Source: Acholeplasmataceae bacterium UBA2284
Lineage (GTDB): Bacteria; Bacillota_I; Bacilli_A; Acholeplasmatales; Acholeplasmataceae
Assembly (NCBI GenBank): GCA_002345705.1
Contig: DDWO01000016.1
Location: 1 to 36,439 of the forward strand
Direction: 5' to 3'
DNA length: 36,439 nucleotides
The notes beneath the pieces were generated by a model. The model did not search any database, had not been told where the DNA came from, and worked only from the letters and a program-made list of their open reading frames with translations. A program made the position numbers and the translations under genes. This document shows positions 31,961 to 36,439 of this stretch, piece by piece. Every line of letters begins with the position of its first letter. Positions within the stretch are counted from its first letter, which is position 1.

Positions 31961-33775
31961 TTAAGAACTCTTGGCAACTCTGAAGATAAACGTTTCTTCA
32001 GTTACATTGCCCCATTTGTCAACAACACGTAGCATGATTGTATAATCTCCAACTGTTCTTGTATCTAGGACTGAGTTAGCTCCCTTTGGTACATAAACAA
32101 ATGGTGTGATATCGCCATCGCGATCATCGACTACTCTAAATCTTGGGAATAAGTTTTGGTTAAATGGTTGACCCCAAGTTACATTAATAATTCTTTCAGC
32201 AGGAATCTTACCAACGATACCTGATGGTGAAATAAACGTTAATACTGGTTTTTCTGTATCCATTGCTACAGGTAATGAAGCTTCGATATTGATTTCAGCT
32301 TCACGAACAGGAGCAGCGTATTTGTCTGCTGGAGCATCAATATCAGCCCAAGCTTCAACTACATCTTCGAATACTATAGAATCAACAGTGTTAGGGATTA
32401 CTAATGGACGGTTAGAAGCAACAAATTCTTCAGTTGCCCATGAACCTCTTGTCCATTTGTATTCAAAACTTGTGAATGGATTAGTTACTTCAACAGTAAA
32501 TGTTAATGAGTAAACTAATGAAGTTCCAACTTGAACTGCACCAAAATCTGCATGTTCAGGATTCCATCCATTGACATTACCAGCTAATTTAATCACTGCA
32601 TCAACAGGAGTATTAGCAGGAACTGTAACATTAATAGTTACTTCAACTTCTTTAGCTACCTGCAATGTAGGGAATAAACTAAAGAATACTTCATACTCTT
32701 TTGTATTATCTAATGCATCATCTAAAATTAGAACAAACGCATTTAGAGTTGCATTAGAAGTTGCAAAGTCAACTCTTTCAATTGCTAGTGGATCACCATA
32801 AGTGTCTTCACCAGTAACTTCACGAACTGTAAACCAGCTCTTAATTGTTGCTCTAGCAGCATCCTTATCAACAGCTGTTGGATAAGGTGATGTGACTTGA
32901 GCACTTGTCTTCACGATAATTGTATTAGGATCTACAGCATAAGTACCGCTCTTGTCTGTATTATTGAAAGGCATTAATTTGAATGTAAATGCTTCTTCTT
33001 TAAAACTAGCATAATCGTTATAGAAAACGTTATCTCCAGCTGTATAAGCATCGCCTTTACTTACAACATAAGCAATACCAACTTCGCCATCTAGAGCAGC
33101 TTCTGTACCAGCTAATGTAACGTCGCCAGTTTTCTTAGTTGCATCTGATCCAGCATAAATTAATAGTCCAGCCCAGTCTTCAGCAGCTTGTAACATAGCA
33201 GCTTTGACTTCAATTCCTGAAGGTGCAACACCAGCATCAGTTAATATTTGCGCTGGAGTACCCCATTCTGGTCCTGTGCCTTCCCAACCCCAAGAGTGAA
33301 CACCTAGAGTTTCTTCATATGCACCTGATGGATCGTAATAAACGACCAACATATTTGGGGCATCATTTTTAGCAATGTAGTGAGCAGGATTTCCGGCTGA
33401 AGTAGCAGCACCTTGGAATACATAAACGTGAGTTGTTTGATCTTCCACGATTGCACTAGCATCAATGTTAACATCACCAGTTAATTTGTCGTCCCAGTTA
33501 GGACCACCAGTACCAATCCAGTTAACAGCGATAAATCCAACGCTGGTACCTACAGCGACATCATTAAATTCAAAATAAGCACCGAAATCATCTACGCCGC
33601 TCTTAAGTTTGCCTACGGCTGTGTCTCCCCAAGCCCAAGAGCCTAGGTCATCGTAGTTGCCATCCCAAGCTTTGAAATGGACTACTAAATTCCCTGTACC
33701 AGCAGCATATGATCTTGTTCCGAAGAACACGAATGCTGTTAGTAAAAGAATTAAAGCTAAAAACACTTTCTTCAT
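31961..33775 (-). CDS. Secreted non-catalytic starch-binding protein with CBM41-like, CBM20-like and Ig-like domains
   Basis: A 604-residue exported protein without any glycosidase domain. A Sec signal peptide (about 1-25, cleavage near SYAA) precedes two pullulanase-associated CBM41-like modules (about 28-122, NLVVHFKAWDGNYDDLGSWAWG-type start, and about 140-255, beginning NMLVVYYDPSGAYEE with HSWGWEG), a linker domain at about 260-375 like the spacer domains of secreted pullulanases, a CBM20-like module (about 378-480, IKLAGNVNGWNP), and a C-terminal DUF5011/HYR-type Ig domain (about 504-602, VVDDRDGDITPF and YTIMLRVVDKWGNV). No lipobox, LPXTG or C-terminal helix is seen, so how it stays on the cell is unclear. 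It is first in the MalE operon; AGGAGG precedes the ATG. Its likely role is to capture starch near the importer. Confidence 0.85.
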   Translation of the reverse strand: MKKVFLALILLLTAFVFFGTRSYAAGTGNLVVHFKAWDGNYDDLGSWAWGDTAVGKLKSGVDDFGAYFEFNDVAVGTSVGFIAVNWIGTGGPNWDDKLTGDVNIDASAIVEDQTTHVYVFQGAATSAGNPAHYIAKNDAPNMLVVYYDPSGAYEETLGVHSWGWEGTGPEWGTPAQILTDAGVAPSGIEVKAAMLQAAEDWAGLLIYAGSDATKKTGDVTLAGTEAALDGEVGIAYVVSKGDAYTAGDNVFYNDYASFKEEAFTFKLMPFNNTDKSGTYAVDPNTIIVKTSAQVTSPYPTAVDKDAARATIKSWFTVREVTGEDTYGDPLAIERVDFATSNATLNAFVLILDDALDNTKEYEVFFSLFPTLQVAKEVEVTINVTVPANTPVDAVIKLAGNVNGWNPEHADFGAVQVGTSLVYSLTFTVEVTNPFTSFEYKWTRGSWATEEFVASNRPLVIPNTVDSIVFEDVVEAWADIDAPADKYAAPVREAEINIEASLPVAMDTEKPVLTFISPSGIVGKIPAERIINVTWGQPFNQNLFPRFRVVDDRDGDITPFVYVPKGANSVLDTRTVGDYTIMLRVVDKWGNVTEETFIFRVAKSS

Positions 33776-33825
33776 TTTTTTCCTCCTATTTGTTTAAAGA
33801 ATGCTAAACCATCCTTGACACCTAA

Positions 33826-33855
33826 ATCATATCATATAAATATGAGAAATGTAAA
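33826..33855 (-). promoter_or_regulatory. Sigma-A promoter of the starch-binding/MalEFG operon
   Basis: On the minus strand TTTACA (33855-33850) and TATGAT (33831-33826) are separated by 18 bases, leaving a leader of about 45 bases. The -35 is half of the palindromic operator at 33850-33864, so repressor binding would block polymerase. Confidence 0.7.
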
Positions 33856-33864
33856 CGCTTTACA
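33850..33864. promoter_or_regulatory. Palindromic LacI-family operator overlapping the MalEFG operon -35
   Basis: TGTAAACGCTTTACA is a perfect 15-base palindrome around a central G with the CG core of LacI-family sites. It covers the -35 of the minus-strand promoter. Confidence 0.7.
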
Positions 33865-33877
33865 AATTACTGCAATG

Positions 33878-33891
33878 TGCAACCGTTTTCC
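33878..33891. promoter_or_regulatory. Second LacI-type operator-like site in the divergent mal region
   Basis: TGCAACCGTTTTCC has the CG core with near-consensus arms; its complement GGAAAACGGTTGCA resembles the glgP site at 26694-26707. Confidence 0.5.
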
Positions 33892-33894
33892 TTT

Positions 33895-33908
33895 TGAAAT
33901 CGCTAACA
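33895..33908. promoter_or_regulatory. Third LacI-type operator in the divergent mal region
   Basis: TGAAATCGCTAACA fits TGWAANCGNTNWCA at every position and differs by one base from the site at 16277-16290. Its centre is 17 bases from the second site. It is the nearest to the secreted pullulanase gene, whose own promoter is not clear. Confidence 0.7.
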
Positions 33909-33968
33909 TATATGTGGGTTAATCTTGGCATTGCATGTTATATTGTTTATGAGGGAGGTTATTTGAAA

Positions 33969-36439
33969 ATGAAAAAAATAATCGCAATTTTATTACTAGT
34001 CCTTTCTATATTCTCTATTGGACTAACTACAGTGGCAAACGAATTGCCAACATCGCTTGTCATTCACTATTTTAGATACGATGACACGTATACAAATTTT
34101 AACATGTGGGTTTGGGAACATGAACCGACTGCAAGAGGTGGAATCCAACATAATTTTGATCCACTTGTTAAAGATTCAAAGGGCGTACATTACACAATTG
34201 ATTTAAGTACTGATTATCCAACTGCTACTACACTTGGTATTATTATCAAACAAGGTGGATGGGATGGGTACCGTGAAATCGGTGGAGACAGATTTATTGA
34301 TTTAAATCTAGTCGAAGTTGTTAATGGTGTTGGTCATGCTTATTTCGTGGAGCAAGATATTAGAATTGGCTTATCAGAAGCTGATTTAGCAAATAATATT
34401 CCTGATTATCGCGAAAAGATATTGACTGTCGCATTTGACACATCACAAAGAATTTCAGCTAAGCTCACGCACGTTCCTTTAAGTTATGAGGTTTTCGAAA
34501 ATGGTGTGAGTATTCTTACAAGCACTACTGCTCCTACAACCAAGAACTTATTGATAACTGTTCCTGGCATAAACATTTCTAAGACTTATACGTTGAAAGT
34601 TAATTTTGCAGAAGGTAGAACTTCAGAACAAATTGTGTCACTTCAAAATTTATATGACACACCTGCTTTTGAAAGTCTATATACCTATGAAGGTAATTTA
34701 GGTGTTAGCTTTGAAGCTGAATTTACTATATTCAGATTATGGGCTCCACTTTCTTCAGATGTTACCTTAAACTTATACAATCAAGGTCATCCAAATTTTA
34801 ATGACCAAGGTCAACCGAATAATGAGTTAACTCCATATCAAGTTGAAGATTTATATAAGATTGAAAATGGTGCATGGGAAGTTAAATTAACTGGTAATTT
34901 AGATTTTAAGTATTATACATTCAGTGTTACTAATAATGGTATCACGCACGAGGTAACTGATCCCTATGCATATTCAACAGGTGCGAATGGACAACGTGGG
35001 ATGATTGTTAACTTTGACGAAACTAATCCTACTGGATGGACATATAATGACCGTCCAAATACGATTATTAATTTAACCGATTATATCGTTTATGAACTTC
35101 ATGTTAGAGATTTAACTACTCACAGCTCATGGAATGGTAATGAAAACTACCGCGGTAAATTTATGGGTCTAACACAGGGTGGAACAACATTCACTGGTAG
35201 TGGCGTTACTGTAACTACAGGCTTAGACCATATTGACGAGCTTGGTGTCAATGCAGTTCAGCTACTTCCAATCTTTGATTTTGGTTATGTTGATGAAGTT
35301 CAAGTTGCGAATAACCCAAATTACACTAATCTATTCAATTGGGGCTATATGCCATATCATTTCAATACACTTGAAGGATCGTTTGCTACAAACCCATTTG
35401 ATGGAAGAGTTAGAATTAACGAATTCAAGCAGGTTGTACAGGCATTCCATGATAGAGATATTAGAGTGATTATGGACGTTGTATATAATCACACTGGAGA
35501 ATCACAAACATCTAATTTCCATAAGATTGTTCCTGGTTATTATCATAGAATGACACCTGAAGGAGGATTCTCTAACGGTTCTGGAACAGGTAATGAAACA
35601 GCATCTGAGCGCTCTATGATGAGAAACTTTATGCTAGATTCACTTGAATTCTGGGCTACTGAATATAACCTTTCAGGATTTAGATTTGACTTAATGGCAC
35701 TTCATGACTATGAAACCATGAATTTGATTCAAGAAATGCTAGAAGATATCGATCCAACTATCATCGTTTATGGTGAACCATGGAATGGTGGATCAACTCC
35801 TCTTCCTAATTCACAAGCTGCAGGTAAAGAAAACATTAAAAACATGAATCTTGTTGGTGCATTTAATGACTATACAAGAGATGCTATAAAGGGTTCTGTA
35901 TTCCAAGCAACTGAAAGAGGATGGGTACAAGGAAATGCTACCAATTATAATTACCAAGGATTAATGTATGGTATTGTCGGTGGTATTGAATTCCCAGGTA
36001 TTACGGAAATGAATGAATGGCATTTAAATCCAAATCAAACTATTAACTATGTTACAGCGCATGATAACAATACGTTATACGATAAATTAAGACTTACAGG
36101 TATCTCGATTGCAAATACGAAGGCTCTACAAATTCAGTCAAATGCAATCATTCTAACCTCTCAAGGTGTTCCATTCCTTCATGCTGGTGTTGAAATGATG
36201 CGCTCTAAGCCACTTCCTACTGGTGGTTATGACCATAACTCCTACGAATCACCTGATTCGGTAAACCAACTGCGTTGGGATCGTAAGGCACAGTATGTAG
36301 ATGTATTCGAATATTACAAGGCTTTAATTGAAATTAGATTAACCTACAACCATTTTAGAATCAATAATGCAGCAGAAATACTATCTAGATTAGAATTTAT
36401 TAATGCGAACTCAGGAAATCAAGCGATTGCTTATCGTAT
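33969..36439 (+). CDS. Secreted type I pullulanase (GH13_14), C-terminus cut by window edge
   Basis: Extracellular debranching enzyme; 823 codons are present and the frame is open at the right edge. A Sec signal peptide (about 1-24, cleavage near TTVA) is followed by a CBM41 domain (about 28-135, LVIHYFRYDDTYTNFNMWVWE), a spacer domain, a CBM48-like domain (about 245-345, FRLWAPLSSDVTLNLY), and the catalytic barrel with YELHVRDLTTH, LFNWGYMPYHF, nucleophile D574 in SGFRFDLMAL, E603 in VYGEPWNGG and D699 in TAHDNNTL. ATG 33969 follows GAGGGAGG at 10-base spacing. It is transcribed divergently from the starch-binding/MalEFG operon across a gap with three operator-like sites, so both are probably co-regulated. 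A C-terminal anchor or further CBMs may lie outside the window. Confidence 0.95.
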   Translation, partial: MKKIIAILLLVLSIFSIGLTTVANELPTSLVIHYFRYDDTYTNFNMWVWEHEPTARGGIQHNFDPLVKDSKGVHYTIDLSTDYPTATTLGIIIKQGGWDGYREIGGDRFIDLNLVEVVNGVGHAYFVEQDIRIGLSEADLANNIPDYREKILTVAFDTSQRISAKLTHVPLSYEVFENGVSILTSTTAPTTKNLLITVPGINISKTYTLKVNFAEGRTSEQIVSLQNLYDTPAFESLYTYEGNLGVSFEAEFTIFRLWAPLSSDVTLNLYNQGHPNFNDQGQPNNELTPYQVEDLYKIENGAWEVKLTGNLDFKYYTFSVTNNGITHEVTDPYAYSTGANGQRGMIVNFDETNPTGWTYNDRPNTIINLTDYIVYELHVRDLTTHSSWNGNENYRGKFMGLTQGGTTFTGSGVTVTTGLDHIDELGVNAVQLLPIFDFGYVDEVQVANNPNYTNLFNWGYMPYHFNTLEGSFATNPFDGRVRINEFKQVVQAFHDRDIRVIMDVVYNHTGESQTSNFHKIVPGYYHRMTPEGGFSNGSGTGNETASERSMMRNFMLDSLEFWATEYNLSGFRFDLMALHDYETMNLIQEMLEDIDPTIIVYGEPWNGGSTPLPNSQAAGKENIKNMNLVGAFNDYTRDAIKGSVFQATERGWVQGNATNYNYQGLMYGIVGGIEFPGITEMNEWHLNPNQTINYVTAHDNNTLYDKLRLTGISIANTKALQIQSNAIILTSQGVPFLHAGVEMMRSKPLPTGGYDHNSYESPDSVNQLRWDRKAQYVDVFEYYKALIEIRLTYNHFRINNAAEILSRLEFINANSGNQAIAYR

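Noticed and set aside
1..36439. CRISPR arrays, tRNA/rRNA genes, insertion sequences, phage genes
   Set aside because: No regularly spaced direct repeats, RNA-gene signatures, transposase or phage-like proteins were found on reading both strands.

Overview
The window is AT-rich, and TGA is used as an ordinary stop (for example the DUF1189-like gene and ytqA), so the code is the standard bacterial one. A Gram-positive type PolC, strong AAGGAG ribosome sites, lipoprotein signals and no sign of an outer membrane point to a low-GC Firmicute or a Mollicute that keeps TGA as stop, such as an Acholeplasma/Izemoplasma-like lineage. This assignment is inference. No rRNA, tRNA, CRISPR array or insertion sequence was seen. 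Genes are densely packed and no gene-free stretch reaches 300 bases.

Positions 1-9074 hold housekeeping and signalling genes. polC (cut by the left edge) is translationally coupled to a DUF1189-like membrane protein on the minus strand. A plus-strand pair matches YtqA and YtqB (MnmL/MnmM), linked to tRNA wobble-uridine modification. A three-gene minus-strand locus follows: an ECF sigma factor, a one-TM putative anti-sigma factor with an unfamiliar ectodomain, and a lipoprotein carrying an RsgI-type sensor domain plus a coiled coil. Two nearly identical 32-bp promoter-like sites, one before the sigma gene and one before the lipoprotein gene, suggest an autoregulated ECF circuit. leuS and acpP follow, each with a good sigma-A promoter and a terminator.

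Positions 11999-36439 form a large alpha-glucan (starch, glycogen, maltodextrin) island. (a) A minus-strand operon encodes an alpha-glucosidase, MalQ and a GH5 beta-glucanase-like enzyme. (b) A divergent plus-strand pair encodes a neopullulanase-like GH13 and a LacI-family regulator. (c) A minus-strand operon encodes glycogen/maltodextrin phosphorylase, a GH13 amylase-like enzyme, a cytoplasmic type I pullulanase and GlgB. (d) A minus-strand operon encodes a secreted multi-CBM starch-binding protein, MalE, MalF and MalG. (e) A divergent secreted pullulanase is cut by the right edge.

The genes fit one route: extracellular debranching and capture of starch, ABC import of maltodextrins, and cytoplasmic breakdown to glucose and glucose-1-phosphate. 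LacI-type operator-like palindromes (consensus near TGAAAnCGnTnnCA) sit at the control regions of units a/b, c and d/e, so the LacI regulator here probably controls the whole island. MalF and MalG both carry large, unusual N-terminal extensions, and no ATPase subunit (MalK/MsmX) is present in the window.
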